Both the position numbers and the translations under genes were made by a program. From Clostridium sp. TW13 (lineage in GTDB: Bacteria; Bacillota; Clostridia; Clostridiales; Clostridiaceae): a stretch of DNA of 64,000 bases. The notes under the pieces are model-generated. The model made no database searches. It saw nothing but the letters and a program-made list of their open reading frames with translations, and was not told the origin of the DNA. The stretch spans positions 2,242,362-2,306,361 of the forward strand of contig NZ_BROD01000001.1 in the NCBI RefSeq assembly GCF_024345225.1. The letters are read 5' to 3'. This document shows positions 45,934-55,392 of the stretch, one piece after another. Each line of letters opens with the position of its first letter. The stretch's first letter is position 1.

Positions 45934-46089
45934 CTATCTTCTGTTATTTTGTTGCTTTCTAGCTCTTCTGCAATCAGCACATCTTGTTGGTTCGTTATCG
46001 AATCCTTTTTCTTTGTAGAATTCTTGTTCTCCTACTGTAAATACGAATTCCTTACCACAATCTCTGCATACTAAAGTCTTATCTTCCAT
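45934..46089 (-). CDS. Small zinc-ribbon protein (51 aa)
   Basis: A 51-residue protein. Two Cys pairs, CRDC (8-11) and CADC (37-40), are spaced as in clostridial zinc-ribbon proteins; the middle is FVFTVGEQEFYKEKGF and the tail is Arg/Lys-rich. It starts at an ATG behind GGAG and is followed by its own terminator. Related proteins occur throughout Clostridia with unknown role, probably nucleic-acid or protein binding. Its high expression potential is suggested by the strong ribosome site. Confidence 0.82.
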   Translation of the reverse strand: MEDKTLVCRDCGKEFVFTVGEQEFYKEKGFDNEPTRCADCRRARKQQNNRR

Positions 46090-46245
46090 TTATAAATCTC
46101 TCCTTTAATTAAAGATTTCATGTTGATTAATATATTCTCTAATTAAAGAAAGTATTATCTAGATGAATCTTTTTTAATCTTTTACGTTAAGTAACCTAAC
46201 GCATATACTTATTATAACATCTTATCGAAATAAATCAAGTATTAT

Positions 46246-49200
46246 TTATATATTTATTTCAGATTTTCTTCCTTCAATAATTTCTTGAAGCTTTTCACCA
46301 GCATTCTTAAATACTATTGATATAGTTAAGAATATTACAAATACTAAACCTAAGATAGCAACATCTTTTCCTACTATTGAGTAATTAATAGTTGTTGCAG
46401 AAATTGCTTCTCTTAAAGCATCCATTCCATAAGTAAATGGCATAAATGGATTTAATACCTTAAACATTTTTGGTACTAACTCTAGTGGGAATGTTCCTGC
46501 ACAAGATGTTAATTGTACTATTAATAGGATAATTCCAAGTACTCTTCCGGCATCTCCAAATAGAGTTATTAAGCATTGTATTATTGAAATAAATACTAAT
46601 GATAAGAATACTATAAGAGCTATATATAATGCAGTGTTAGTTGGATGTAATCCTAAACTAAGTACTACAACACTTACTAGTAGAGCTTGAAGTATACCTA
46701 CAAAACCGTAGGATAAGAATTTACCCATTACCTTATTAAACTTAGATGTCTTTTCATCAACTTGAACATGTGGTGATATTATAAAGAACATCATTATTGC
46801 GCCTATCCATAAAGACAATTGTATAAAGTATGGTGCAAAACCTGTACCATAGTTTGGTATTGAATTTATTGGATTTGCTGCTAAGTTTACTGGGTCAGAA
46901 ACAAATGTACCCATTTTATCTGATGAGTTCACTAAACCATCCTTAAGTTGTTTAGCTCCATCATCTAACTTAGTAGATAATTCCTTTGAACCATCATATA
47001 ACTTTTTAACTCCATCCTTTAAGGTTGGAACACTTGAATTTAATTTATCCATTCCATTCTTTTCTTTAGTTTGTCCATCAACTAATTGATTTGATCCATC
47101 AAGTAATTGGTTTGCTCCATCAGCTAACTGAGGAACTGCTTCTTTTAAAGTTGGTTCCGTAGTATTTGATTTAACAATTCCTTGATATAATCTAGTTTGT
47201 CCAGCAACTAAAGCATCTGATCCATCTGCTATTCTTGAAAGAGCATCAGATAATAGTGAAACTCCATCTTTTAATGTTGGAACACTTGAATTGAATTGAT
47301 TCAATCCACCATATAATTGAGTTTGTCCTTTAACTAGTTTGTTTGAACCTGCAAGTAATTGGTTTGCTCCTACTGCTAACTGTGGAATTGCTTCTTTTAA
47401 AGTTGGTTCCTTCGTATTTGATTTAACGATTCCTTGATATAATCGAGTTTGTCCATCAACCAATTTTTTTGAACCTGCAAGTAATCCACCTGAATCATCT
47501 GCTAATCCAGTTGCTGATGCATATAAATCACTTGTTCCTTTATTTAACTTTGCAGAACCATCAACTAGCTTTTGTACTCCCCCATTTAATTCTGGAAGCT
47601 TTGATTGCATTGTTACAACCCCAGTTTTCAAATCTGAAGTTCCTTGTGCAAGAGCCTTTAATCCAGCTCCAAATGAATCTTTATTATTTTCATTTAATTT
47701 TGCTTCTAATGAATCAAGACTTGAACTCATTGTTCCTATCCCTGTACTAAGATCTGAAACACTACCTATTAAAGTTTTAACACCATTAGTATAAGTTTGT
47801 CCTTGTTCATTTAATGTATCTACACCACTGCTTAATGCTGCAATCTTAGCATCAGTATTGTTGTCTGCATTAGCTTTTTGTAATGCTTGTAACTGTGCTA
47901 AAGCTTTGTTTATTTGAGCATTTTTCTCATCAACAGTAGTTGCTGCACTAGCAACAGCTAGTTCTTGCCCTATTGACTTCATAACGTCAGATGTAGATTG
48001 CACTCCATTAATAAGTTCATGTACTCCATCCTTAGTTTTTGATATTCCTGATGCTAAAGCATCGCTTCCTTTGTACAATAAGGCTGTATTCTTCTTTGTT
48101 TCAGGAGACTGTAATTTTGAATTTGCAGAATCAGCACCTTGCTTTAACAAACTAATTGCTTGATAAAGTCCAATTTTTTCAGGATGATTAACAAGATCTT
48201 CACTTTGAGATGAAAATGCTGCATATAATCCATGGCTACCTGCGTCTAATTTTGAAGCTCCATCATTTAGCTGTCCAACTCCTTCAGCTAATGTTGGCAA
48301 TTTAGATTTCAAAGCTCCCATACCATCTTTTAGTTGAGAAGCTCCAACATTCAAATCATTTGCACCTGACTTTAATTGTGTGGTTGCAAATTTTAATCCA
48401 TTGTTAAGTGCAATTTGCCCATTATATAGCTGTGTTGTTCCATCTGTTAATTCTGGCATTTTTTTGTTTAATCTGTTTAAACCATCATCTGCAAGAAATA
48501 ATCCTTTGTTAAGTGCGATTTGACCAGCATATAATTGTGATGAACCATCTGATAGCTTATTAACACCATCTGCTAATGTTGGCATACTACCACTCAATTT
48601 AACTACACCACTACCAACAGCCTTTATTGCATCATTAAGCGTAATTTGTCCGTTATATAGCTTTGTTGTTCCATCTGTTAATTCTGGCATCTTTTTGTTT
48701 AATTTGTTTAAGCCATCATCAACCTTAACTATTCCATTGTTAAGTTTAATTTGTCCATCATATAATTGTGATGCTCCATCTGTTAATTGAGAAGCACCAT
48801 CTGCTAATTCTGGTATCTTACCATTTAATGTGTTTAAACCATCATATAACTGTCCACTACCATCGGCAGCTTTAATCATACCATCTTTAGCTTTGTATAA
48901 GTTGTCAAATGTAACTTTTACATAATTCTCAGATATATTTTTAACTATCTCTGATTTTAGTATTACTTCTACCTTACCATTAATCTGAGCAGCTAAAAAG
49001 TTCTTCTTATCATTACTTACAAACTGTAAGTTTGAAACCTTTGGAGTACCTGTTTTTGCTGCTGTGACATTTGCAGAAAAATCTTCTGGTATCTGTAATT
49101 TAGCATAATATTTTTTTCCATCAAGTCCTGAATTGGCTTCACTTTCTGATACAAATTTCCAACCCACTTGATGATTTTTCTTTAGGTTTTCAATCAAGTC

Positions 49201-49422
49201 ATTTCCATAGTTTTTATCTTCACCATCTAATTTGGCGCCTTTATCCAAGTTAACTACTGCTATAGGCAGTTGTTCAACTCTTGCATAAGGATCCCAAAAG
49301 GCATCTAAATATAGCAATGAATACAACAACGGAACAATTATTATTGCTATAATGGATACTCTGATGATTCTATTCTTGAAAATGCATTTGATATCATTCC
49401 CTGCAATTTGAAGAAAATTCAT
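46246..49422 (-). CDS. YhgE/Pip family membrane protein with long internal repeats
   Basis: A 1058-residue protein of the YhgE/phage-infection-protein family, related to ABC-2 permeases. One membrane segment is at the N-terminus (about 18-37, IIAIIIVPLLYSLLYLDAF) and about five are at the C-terminus (about 830-1040). Between them lies a long extracellular region built from dozens of imperfect repeats of the form LxDGxxxLxxGQxxLxxG, some near-identical at the DNA level (around 47010-47060 and 47265-47310; 47150-47210 and 47393-47455). It is involved in envelope transport or export; family members act in Pip-mediated phage susceptibility and ESX/T7-linked secretion. The start ATG at 49422 is eight bases after GGGGG. 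A palindromic operator lies upstream. Confidence 0.85.
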   Translation of the reverse strand: MNFLQIAGNDIKCIFKNRIIRVSIIAIIIVPLLYSLLYLDAFWDPYARVEQLPIAVVNLDKGAKLDGEDKNYGNDLIENLKKNHQVGWKFVSESEANSGLDGKKYYAKLQIPEDFSANVTAAKTGTPKVSNLQFVSNDKKNFLAAQINGKVEVILKSEIVKNISENYVKVTFDNLYKAKDGMIKAADGSGQLYDGLNTLNGKIPELADGASQLTDGASQLYDGQIKLNNGIVKVDDGLNKLNKKMPELTDGTTKLYNGQITLNDAIKAVGSGVVKLSGSMPTLADGVNKLSDGSSQLYAGQIALNKGLFLADDGLNRLNKKMPELTDGTTQLYNGQIALNNGLKFATTQLKSGANDLNVGASQLKDGMGALKSKLPTLAEGVGQLNDGASKLDAGSHGLYAAFSSQSEDLVNHPEKIGLYQAISLLKQGADSANSKLQSPETKKNTALLYKGSDALASGISKTKDGVHELINGVQSTSDVMKSIGQELAVASAATTVDEKNAQINKALAQLQALQKANADNNTDAKIAALSSGVDTLNEQGQTYTNGVKTLIGSVSDLSTGIGTMSSSLDSLEAKLNENNKDSFGAGLKALAQGTSDLKTGVVTMQSKLPELNGGVQKLVDGSAKLNKGTSDLYASATGLADDSGGLLAGSKKLVDGQTRLYQGIVKSNTKEPTLKEAIPQLAVGANQLLAGSNKLVKGQTQLYGGLNQFNSSVPTLKDGVSLLSDALSRIADGSDALVAGQTRLYQGIVKSNTTEPTLKEAVPQLADGANQLLDGSNQLVDGQTKEKNGMDKLNSSVPTLKDGVKKLYDGSKELSTKLDDGAKQLKDGLVNSSDKMGTFVSDPVNLAANPINSIPNYGTGFAPYFIQLSLWIGAIMMFFIISPHVQVDEKTSKFNKVMGKFLSYGFVGILQALLVSVVVLSLGLHPTNTALYIALIVFLSLVFISIIQCLITLFGDAGRVLGIILLIVQLTSCAGTFPLELVPKMFKVLNPFMPFTYGMDALREAISATTINYSIVGKDVAILGLVFVIFLTISIVFKNAGEKLQEIIEGRKSEINI

Positions 49423-49446
49423 CCTATCAACCCCCATGAGAATTAT

Positions 49447-49497
49447 ACTGACTACTCAGTACAATAATACTATACTTATTTTATGACTAATAGTCAA
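49447..49497 (-). promoter_or_regulatory. YhgE-like gene promoter with palindromic operators
   Basis: On the minus strand TTGACT (49497-49492), 17 bases and TATAGT (49474-49469) make the promoter. TGACTATTAGTCA (49484-49496) is a perfect 6-1-6 palindrome over the -35, and the related TACTGAGTAGTCAGTA (about 49446-49461) lies just downstream of the -10. The pair resembles TetR-family sites; no tetR gene is in the window next to it. Confidence 0.6.
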
Positions 49498-49707
49498 TGT
49501 AAATTTTAGTAACTTTTTTCATATGCTTTTTAAAATAATCGTCATTTTAGCGAACTTTTTCAAAAAATTTTATTATTTTATATTTGTATACGTTTTTATA
49601 TAATACTTATAAAATTAATTTGTAAAAAAAATATCACATTTTAATTGAATTATAAGTTGAAAAATATTGTTCTTTATCGTTCAATTTCAACATATATGAT
49701 AACAAAG

Positions 49708-49739
49708 AAGGGATATTCCTTGTTTTAGGAATATCCCTT
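49708..49739 (-). terminator. Terminator of pepF
   Basis: AAGGGATATTCCT and AGGAATATCCCTT form a perfect 13-bp stem, with a moderate T-tract on the minus strand. Upstream of it the rest of the gap (49498-49707) is AT-rich with nothing else seen. Confidence 0.7.
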
Positions 49740-49756
49740 GAAAATATTTTATTAAT

Positions 49757-51559
49757 TTATATTATTTCTTCAAGTATTGCTAATAAGCTCTCAAAAGTTT
49801 TCATAGTAGCTTCTACTGGTTCTGGAGTAAGCATATCTACCCCTGCCTTTTGAAGCACTTTTATTGGATAATCTGAACTTCCTGCCTTTAAGAAACCCTT
49901 ATATTTTTCAACTGCAGCTTCTCCATTTTCAAGAATGTTATTTGCAAAAGCATTAGCAGCTGAATAACCAGTTGCATATTGGTATACATAGAAATCACTA
50001 AAGAAATGAGGAATTCTTGCCCATTCTATATCTATTTCTTCATCCACAACCATTTCTTCCCCAAAATACTTAACATTTAAATCATGCCATATTTTATTGA
50101 AGTCTTCTGGTGTTAATGCATTACCTTTTTCTAACTCTTCATGAGAAACTAATTCAAATTCAGCAAACATCAATTGTCTAAATACTGTTGTTCTTATTTG
50201 TTCTAATTGTTGATTTACTAAATATAGTTTTCTTTCTCTATCTTCAGCCTTATTTATTAAATGATTAATCAATAATATTTCATTTGTAGTAGACGCTACT
50301 TCCGCTAAGAATAAAGAGTAATTATGATATTGATATGGCTGCTCTTTTCTTGAATAATATGAATGTATTGAATGCCCCATTTCATGTGCTAAAGTTGATA
50401 CATCATTAAGTTCATAGTTATAGTTTAAAAGAACATATGGCATAGTATCATAAGAACCCCATGAGAAGGCCCCTCCTCTTTTACCCTTATTCTCAAATAC
50501 ATCTATCCAGCCAGCTTTAACACCATCATCAAATATATTAAGGTACTCTTTTCCTAATGGATTTAATCCATCTTTAACTATTTCTACTGCATCTTCAAAT
50601 TGTATTTCTTCACTCTTGTAATCTGTAACTGGTACATATAAGTCATACATGTGAATTTCATCTAAATTTAATAGCTTCTTCTTTAACTTAACATATCTAT
50701 GAAGTAATCCTAAATTGTCATTTATAGTTTTAACTGCACTCTTATATACTTCTGTAGGAATGTTATTTGGCTTTAATGAAGCTTCTAAAGCAGATTTATA
50801 ATGTCTAACTTTTGCATTAAATATAAAATTCTTTATTGAACTTATTAAGGCTGTTCCAAAAGTATTTTCTAGTTTTTTATATTCACCAAATAATGCTTTA
50901 AATGCTGCTTCTCTAACAGATTTATCCTTACTTTTTATTAAAGATGAATAATTTTCTTCAGTTAATTGAATTTCTTCTCCATTTTCTCCTTTAATAATAG
51001 AAAATCTCATATCTGCATTAGCAAGCATACTTCTTATATTGTCAGGAGCTTGCATTGAATCAGAAGCTAATGCTAAAACCTCTTCTATTTCTTTTGAAAG
51101 GACATGCTCCTTTTGGCTTAATAATGTGTCAAACATAAAATTAAATTCTTTAAGTTCTTCAGTATTCTTTATAATATTCTTTAATTCTTCTGTTGGTAAA
51201 GCTAGTATTTCTGGTTCAAAAAATGCTATATAGCTTCCAAACTCTGCAAGATATATGTCAACTTTAGTCTTTAATGCTTGATATTTTGAATTTGAAGTAT
51301 CTTCATAGCATCTTAAGTATGCAAACATAAGAAGCTTCTCAGCCAATCTGCTATACTTTTCTGAAGCCTTTAGAAATTCGTATATAGTTTTTCCATCCTT
51401 TAGTTTTCCTTGGTACTCTTTTAGTTTTGGAGCCTCTGCCTTAAGAATTTCAAAATCCTTTTCAAAAGCTTCAACACTTTCATAAATCTTGTCAACTTTC
51501 CATTTATACTTTTCGTCTATTTCCTCTCTTAATTTTTGTCTTTTTACTTCACCCATCAT
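49757..51559 (-). CDS. pepF: Oligoendopeptidase F
   Basis: A 600-residue M3B zinc metallopeptidase. The zinc motif HEMGH is in STLAHEMGHSIHSYYS (about residue 390), the third ligand Glu is in the following FLAEVASTTNE, and the terminal FSDFYVYQYATGYSAANAFA is a typical active-site lid with His and Tyr residues. It hydrolyses 7-17-residue peptides in the cytosol. It is 16 bases downstream of a small gene, so the two form an operon. GGGAG precedes two adjacent ATGs, either of which may be used. Confidence 0.93.
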   Translation of the reverse strand: MMGEVKRQKLREEIDEKYKWKVDKIYESVEAFEKDFEILKAEAPKLKEYQGKLKDGKTIYEFLKASEKYSRLAEKLLMFAYLRCYEDTSNSKYQALKTKVDIYLAEFGSYIAFFEPEILALPTEELKNIIKNTEELKEFNFMFDTLLSQKEHVLSKEIEEVLALASDSMQAPDNIRSMLANADMRFSIIKGENGEEIQLTEENYSSLIKSKDKSVREAAFKALFGEYKKLENTFGTALISSIKNFIFNAKVRHYKSALEASLKPNNIPTEVYKSAVKTINDNLGLLHRYVKLKKKLLNLDEIHMYDLYVPVTDYKSEEIQFEDAVEIVKDGLNPLGKEYLNIFDDGVKAGWIDVFENKGKRGGAFSWGSYDTMPYVLLNYNYELNDVSTLAHEMGHSIHSYYSRKEQPYQYHNYSLFLAEVASTTNEILLINHLINKAEDRERKLYLVNQQLEQIRTTVFRQLMFAEFELVSHEELEKGNALTPEDFNKIWHDLNVKYFGEEMVVDEEIDIEWARIPHFFSDFYVYQYATGYSAANAFANNILENGEAAVEKYKGFLKAGSSDYPIKVLQKAGVDMLTPEPVEATMKTFESLLAILEEII

Positions 51560-51575
51560 TATCGCTCCCTTTTTA

Positions 51576-51971
51576 TTATTGATATTGTTCTTCTTTCCCC
51601 TTTATATTTTGTAGAACCTCCTCTATTTTATCTTCAACTAAATCTAATATAGAATTTAATTTTTCTTCCATTTCTAAATGATCTTCATAAAAATCAAAAC
51701 AAACTTTCCAAGTAGGATTGTACTCATCATCTAACTCTTCAATATCTAATCCTGCTTTTTCAAAAGCTTCAATATCAAACAAATCATAAATTGCTGTGTA
51801 TTCCCATTCTTCTACATCTTTATCAGTGTGAAATTCTAAGTACACCTTATCATTTTGCATATAGAATTTTTTTGCATATACAGCTCCTGGATTAATCTTA
51901 TAACTTGATAGCTCCCTTACGAAATGTCCTTCATTATCTCTCTCTATTAATACCAATGATTGAAACTCCAT
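51576..51971 (-). CDS. Conserved clostridial protein of unknown function
   Basis: A 131-residue acidic protein with no signal or membrane segment. It is rich in Glu and Asp, and the C-terminal 40 residues look like an amphipathic helix (DLVEDKIEEVLQNIKGKEE). I do not recognise a known domain. It has a strong AGGAGG site before the ATG and lies in an operon ahead of pepF, so a link to peptide metabolism is possible but unproven. Confidence 0.7.
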   Translation of the reverse strand: MEFQSLVLIERDNEGHFVRELSSYKINPGAVYAKKFYMQNDKVYLEFHTDKDVEEWEYTAIYDLFDIEAFEKAGLDIEELDDEYNPTWKVCFDFYEDHLEMEEKLNSILDLVEDKIEEVLQNIKGKEEQYQ

Positions 51972-52139
51972 GTTCTTCCTCCTAAAGTTAAGTTATTTAA
52001 TAACTTCCAAACTATTCTAAATAATTTTTAATAATTACATTATAGTGTTTCATTTTAGATAAGTAAATATTACGACTAATTGGAATTTTTCTGGAAATAG
52101 TGCTATTATATTATTAAATTATTTTAAGGATGTGATACA

Positions 52140-52499
52140 ATGGCAAGAAAAAAATCAAAAAGACTTTTAAAGTTCAAGCTTTTTATATTTAAAGTTTCAA
52201 CTATCACTATTATTATTACCATTATTATAAGTGCACTTTGGATCAAACATGTTGATAGTATTTGTACTGATATTTATAAAGCTACCGAGTATTACATGAC
52301 TGAAAGCATATTTAATAGTAAAAAATTGCTCAAAATAAGTTCTATGAAGCTTACATTCTGTGATAAGAAAACTGCTGTGGTTGAAGTCACTGGCGCAAAA
52401 GAAAAAACACCCCATGAATCTGTAACTTATAAGGCATATTTTACAAAAGCAGAAAATGATTCATGGAAATTAGGTACTGTTTATGATTATTTTCAATAA
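52140..52499 (+). CDS. Small single-pass membrane protein, unknown function
   Basis: A 119-residue protein: a basic N-terminus (RKKSKRLLKFK), a hydrophobic anchor at about 19-38 and a 75-residue extracytoplasmic part with beta-like alternation and two cysteines. The outer part loosely resembles the small beta-domains of lipoprotein/NTF2-like envelope proteins. No function can be assigned. A GGATGTGAT-like site precedes the ATG. It is 75 bases upstream of the zinc ABC genes, but a separate promoter with an operator lies in between. Confidence 0.65.
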   Translation: MARKKSKRLLKFKLFIFKVSTITIIITIIISALWIKHVDSICTDIYKATEYYMTESIFNSKKLLKISSMKLTFCDKKTAVVEVTGAKEKTPHESVTYKAYFTKAENDSWKLGTVYDYFQ

Positions 52500-52513
52500 G
52501 GCGTTCCTAGGCA

Positions 52514-52542
52514 TTGCAAATTATTTGCATTAAGTTATATAA
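52514..52542 (+). promoter_or_regulatory. Zur/Fur-type box over the promoter of the zinc ABC genes
   Basis: TGCAAATTATTTGCA (52515-52529) is a perfect 7-1-7 palindrome of Fur-family type. It covers the -35 (TTGCAA, 52514-52519) and the spacer; the -10 TATAAT is at 52537-52542, 17 bases away. Repression by the nearby Fur-family protein is likely. Confidence 0.7.
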
Positions 52543-52574
52543 TAGTAGTTGCAATGAATTTAGGAGTGATACTT

Positions 52575-53246
52575 TTGATAAATATAAAAAACTTAAGTTT
52601 TTCTTATAATAAGAAAATAAATCAATTAGAAAATATAAATGTTACTATCCCAAAGGGTTCTTATGTATCTATTGTTGGTAGTAATGGTAGCGGAAAAACT
52701 ACCTTAGTAAAACTTATATTAAAACAACTTAAACCAACTTCTGGTGACATAGAAATTGAAACAAAAAATATTGGATATGTGCCTCAAAGATTGGACAGTT
52801 TCAACTCACAGTTCACAATATCCGTAAAAGAAATATTGAATTGTCATTTAAGCACATTAAAGCTTCCAAAGGAAAGCTTAAAAAAAGCATTAGATGAAGT
52901 AAATATGAGTGAAAAACTTAATTCGCTTATAGGTAGCCTTTCTGGAGGTCAATATCAAAAGGTATTGATTGCTCGTGCTTTTATGGGAAATCCAGAATTG
53001 CTAATTTTAGATGAAATGAGTACAGGAGTTGATTCAAAAGCTCAAAAAGAAATTTACTCTCTAATTAAAAAATTCAATACAGAAAAAAACATGACTATTT
53101 TATCTGTAGAGCATAACATACCTATAGCATTAAAATATTCCACACATATTCTAGAGGTTTCAGAAGGAGCTACTGCACTTTATACTGTTGAAGAATATGC
53201 AGATTCCTTAAATAATAGCACTCAATATATAAGAAAGGTAGATTAG
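52575..53246 (+). CDS. Zinc-type ABC transporter ATPase (ZnuC/AdcC-like)
   Basis: A 223-residue ATPase with Walker A GSNGSGKTT, Q-loop YVPQRLDSF, signature LSGGQYQKVLIARA, Walker B LLILDEMSTGVD and switch H in SVEHN. The GYVPQ context and the neighbouring ABC-3 permease identify it as the ATPase of a metal importer of the Znu/Adc/Mnt type. Zinc is preferred because of the upstream operator. Translation begins at TTG 52575, eight bases after GGAG; earlier in-frame codons precede that site. The permease gene follows after five bases. Confidence 0.85.
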   Translation: MINIKNLSFSYNKKINQLENINVTIPKGSYVSIVGSNGSGKTTLVKLILKQLKPTSGDIEIETKNIGYVPQRLDSFNSQFTISVKEILNCHLSTLKLPKESLKKALDEVNMSEKLNSLIGSLSGGQYQKVLIARAFMGNPELLILDEMSTGVDSKAQKEIYSLIKKFNTEKNMTILSVEHNIPIALKYSTHILEVSEGATALYTVEEYADSLNNSTQYIRKVD

Positions 53247-53251
53247 TTCCT

Positions 53252-54067
53252 ATGCAAGATTTACAAGCCATGTTTAGTTTACAATTTATGAGAAATGCTT
53301 TTACAGCAGGATTATTTTTATCAATTCTCTGCCCTTCAATAGGTCTCTTTTTGGTATTAAAAAGATATTCAATGATTGGAGATACTTTGTCCCATTCATC
53401 CTTTGCTGGAGTGGCTATTGGTTTAGTAATAGGCTACAATCCAATACTGACCGCTTTAGTTTTTACAACTATTTGTGCTGTACTAATTGAGTTCCTAAGA
53501 GGTTATTTTAAAAAGTACAGTGAACTAGTAATGAACATAATATTAACCTTAAGTTTAGGCATTGCAATAATTCTGGTTAGCACAGGTAAAACTTCGGTAA
53601 AAGTTAGTTCGTACTTGTTCGGTAGCATTTTGACTGTATCTGCAGAAGATATACTACTAATCATAATTGCTTCAATTGTGTGCTTATTAATCCTTGGAAT
53701 TTTGTACAAGAAATTGCTTTATGTTACCTTTGATGAAGAAGGTGCAAGAATTGCTGGTATAAATGTAAAACTTATAAATTATCTATTTACAATAGTAGTT
53801 GGTGTAACTATTTCAATGTCAATTAGGATTATGGGAATTCTTGTGATTTCATCTATAATTGTAATTCCAGTAGCAGCTGCTATGCAATTTAGGCAAAGCT
53901 TTTTTAAAACAATGATCATTTCTATAATATTAGGTATTGTAGATGTATTTTTAGGTTTAATGTTTTCTTTTCGTTACGATAGTGCCCCTGGAGGAACAAT
54001 AGCATTAACTACTGTAGCTACATTGGTTATATCAATAATTCTCGGTTCAATTTTAAAATCAGATTAA
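53252..54067 (+). CDS. Zinc-type ABC transporter permease (ZnuB/AdcB-like)
   Basis: A 271-residue ABC-3 family permease with about eight hydrophobic segments. Family phrases are present: MIGDTLSHSSFAGVAIG near the N-terminus, DEEGARIAGINV (the ATPase-coupling loop) and MSIRIMGILVISSIIVIPVAAAM. It forms the membrane pore for metal uptake with the preceding ATPase. No metal-binding lipoprotein (ZnuA/AdcA) is encoded in this cluster, so the solute-binding protein must be elsewhere. A bidirectional terminator follows. Confidence 0.85.
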   Translation: MQDLQAMFSLQFMRNAFTAGLFLSILCPSIGLFLVLKRYSMIGDTLSHSSFAGVAIGLVIGYNPILTALVFTTICAVLIEFLRGYFKKYSELVMNIILTLSLGIAIILVSTGKTSVKVSSYLFGSILTVSAEDILLIIIASIVCLLILGILYKKLLYVTFDEEGARIAGINVKLINYLFTIVVGVTISMSIRIMGILVISSIIVIPVAAAMQFRQSFFKTMIISIILGIVDVFLGLMFSFRYDSAPGGTIALTTVATLVISIILGSILKSD

Positions 54068-54105
54068 AAAGAACTTATCCATATTAACTTGGATAAGTTC
54101 TTTTT
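54066..54105. terminator. Terminator between znuB-like and fur-like genes
   Basis: AAAAAGAACTTATCC and GGATAAGTTCTTTTT form a long perfect stem with T-tracts on both strands between convergent genes. Confidence 0.88.
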
Positions 54106-54117
54106 ATCTTACTATTT

Positions 54118-54534
54118 TTATTCTTTCTTTTTCGAGCATTTCTCACAAATCCCCTTAAGCTTAAGAGTATGTTCAGTTAATGTAAATCCAGTTTGATTTT
54201 TTACTAACTCTTCTATTTGCTTCATTGGACATGGAACTTCTATTTCTTTATGGCATAAACTGCATTGCAAAACATGTTTATGTTGTTCCTTTATCAATGA
54301 ATAAAGATGACTGTTTTCACCTATATTAAACTTTTCTATAATATGTTTCTTTTCAAATATTTCCAAAGTTCTATATACTGTTGATAAATTGATATCTATA
54401 CCATCCTCTTTGCTCTTACTATAAATATATTCTGCTGTAAGTGACTCTGAACTTTTAGCCAATAACATATATATATATACTCTAGCCTTTGTAACTTTTA
54501 AGTTCTTCTGTCTAAAGAAACTATCAGCATCCAT
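54118..54534 (-). CDS. Fur-family metal-responsive repressor (Zur candidate)
   Basis: A 138-residue Fur-family protein. The N-terminal winged helix carries LKVTKARVYIYMLLAKSSESLTAEYIY and STVYRTLEIFEKKHIIEK. The C-terminal dimerisation domain has two CxxC zinc sites (CSLC and CEKC). The family includes Fur, Zur and PerR. The convergent zinc-type ABC genes with a Fur-type 7-1-7 box 1.5 kb away suggest that this is Zur, but metal specificity cannot be read from sequence. The ATG at 54534 has GTGGG seven bases upstream; a longer frame reaches 54579. Confidence 0.82.
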   Translation of the reverse strand: MDADSFFRQKNLKVTKARVYIYMLLAKSSESLTAEYIYSKSKEDGIDINLSTVYRTLEIFEKKHIIEKFNIGENSHLYSLIKEQHKHVLQCSLCHKEIEVPCPMKQIEELVKNQTGFTLTEHTLKLKGICEKCSKKKE

Positions 54535-54614
54535 ACAATTACCCACTTTCTCCTTATAATAAACATAATTATAACACAATTTAAAGGAATTTCTTAATAT
54601 TATCTATAAAAACT

Positions 54615-55379
54615 TTATTTTTTCAAACCTTTAAGCACATTATAAATCTGTTTTATCTCCTCTTCACTTAACTCATCAAAATCATCTAGTTTTTCTTTAA
54701 TTTCAGAAATCACTTTTTTCTTATAATCTTGATCTTTATTGGTTTTCTTCATAACCTTTGCAACTATTGTTCCTGTCAATATACTGATAAAAACAGTCCC
54801 ACTTACTATTAAAATTGAAGCTATACATTTTCCTAAAATAGTTGTAGGCGTTATGTCTCCATATCCAACTGTAGTTGCTGTTACAAAACTCCACCACAAG
54901 GAATCCTCGAAACTTATTCCCTCTGCAATTTCTATACCTATAGCTCCAATATAAGTGGTGATAAAGGTTCCTATAATAGAATACATAAATAAAGTTATTT
55001 TTATTAACCTATTTAGTATATCTCTGCAAAGTTCAATTAATATCATGATTCTAATAAGCTTAACAAATTTAATAATCTTATAGGTAACAATATATTCTGA
55101 AAGGCTTGGAATGCAAAACAATAATACAATAATATCAGTTGGTATTACTGCTAAAAAGCCAATAATATTCATTTTTATAAAATTCAAATTGTTTTGTGTG
55201 TAGAAAAATTCTATTACATAATCTAAAAGCAATAAAATTCCAATTATAATATCAACATTGTTAAGGACTATTAATATAGATCTTGGAAGCTTTAAAATCA
55301 ATTCCATTGATAGTACTACTATTACTGTAAAGCAAAAAGCAAGCTTACAAAAATAATAAAAGTCACTTCTTTTAATCAT
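54615..55379 (-). CDS. Voltage-gated-type potassium channel
   Basis: A 254-residue channel subunit with about six membrane segments. A reduced voltage-sensor-like S4 is visible as KFVKLIRIMILIE (about 104-116), and the pore helix and selectivity filter TTVGYGD lie at 169-175. The C-terminal 50 residues form a short cytoplasmic tail with a predicted coiled coil (EIKEKLDDFDELSEEEIKQI). It conducts potassium across the cell membrane. It starts 13 bases after mntP on the same strand, so the two are co-transcribed. Confidence 0.87.
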   Translation of the reverse strand: MIKRSDFYYFCKLAFCFTVIVVLSMELILKLPRSILIVLNNVDIIIGILLLLDYVIEFFYTQNNLNFIKMNIIGFLAVIPTDIIVLLFCIPSLSEYIVTYKIIKFVKLIRIMILIELCRDILNRLIKITLFMYSIIGTFITTYIGAIGIEIAEGISFEDSLWWSFVTATTVGYGDITPTTILGKCIASILIVSGTVFISILTGTIVAKVMKKTNKDQDYKKKVISEIKEKLDDFDELSEEEIKQIYNVLKGLKK

Positions 55380-55392
55380 ATTTTAAAACCTC

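Noticed and set aside
46950-48850. Repetitive DNA that could be mistaken for a CRISPR array or satellite
   Set aside because: The repeats are in frame and encode LxDG..LxxG motifs of the YhgE/Pip protein; spacing and length vary and no spacers are present.
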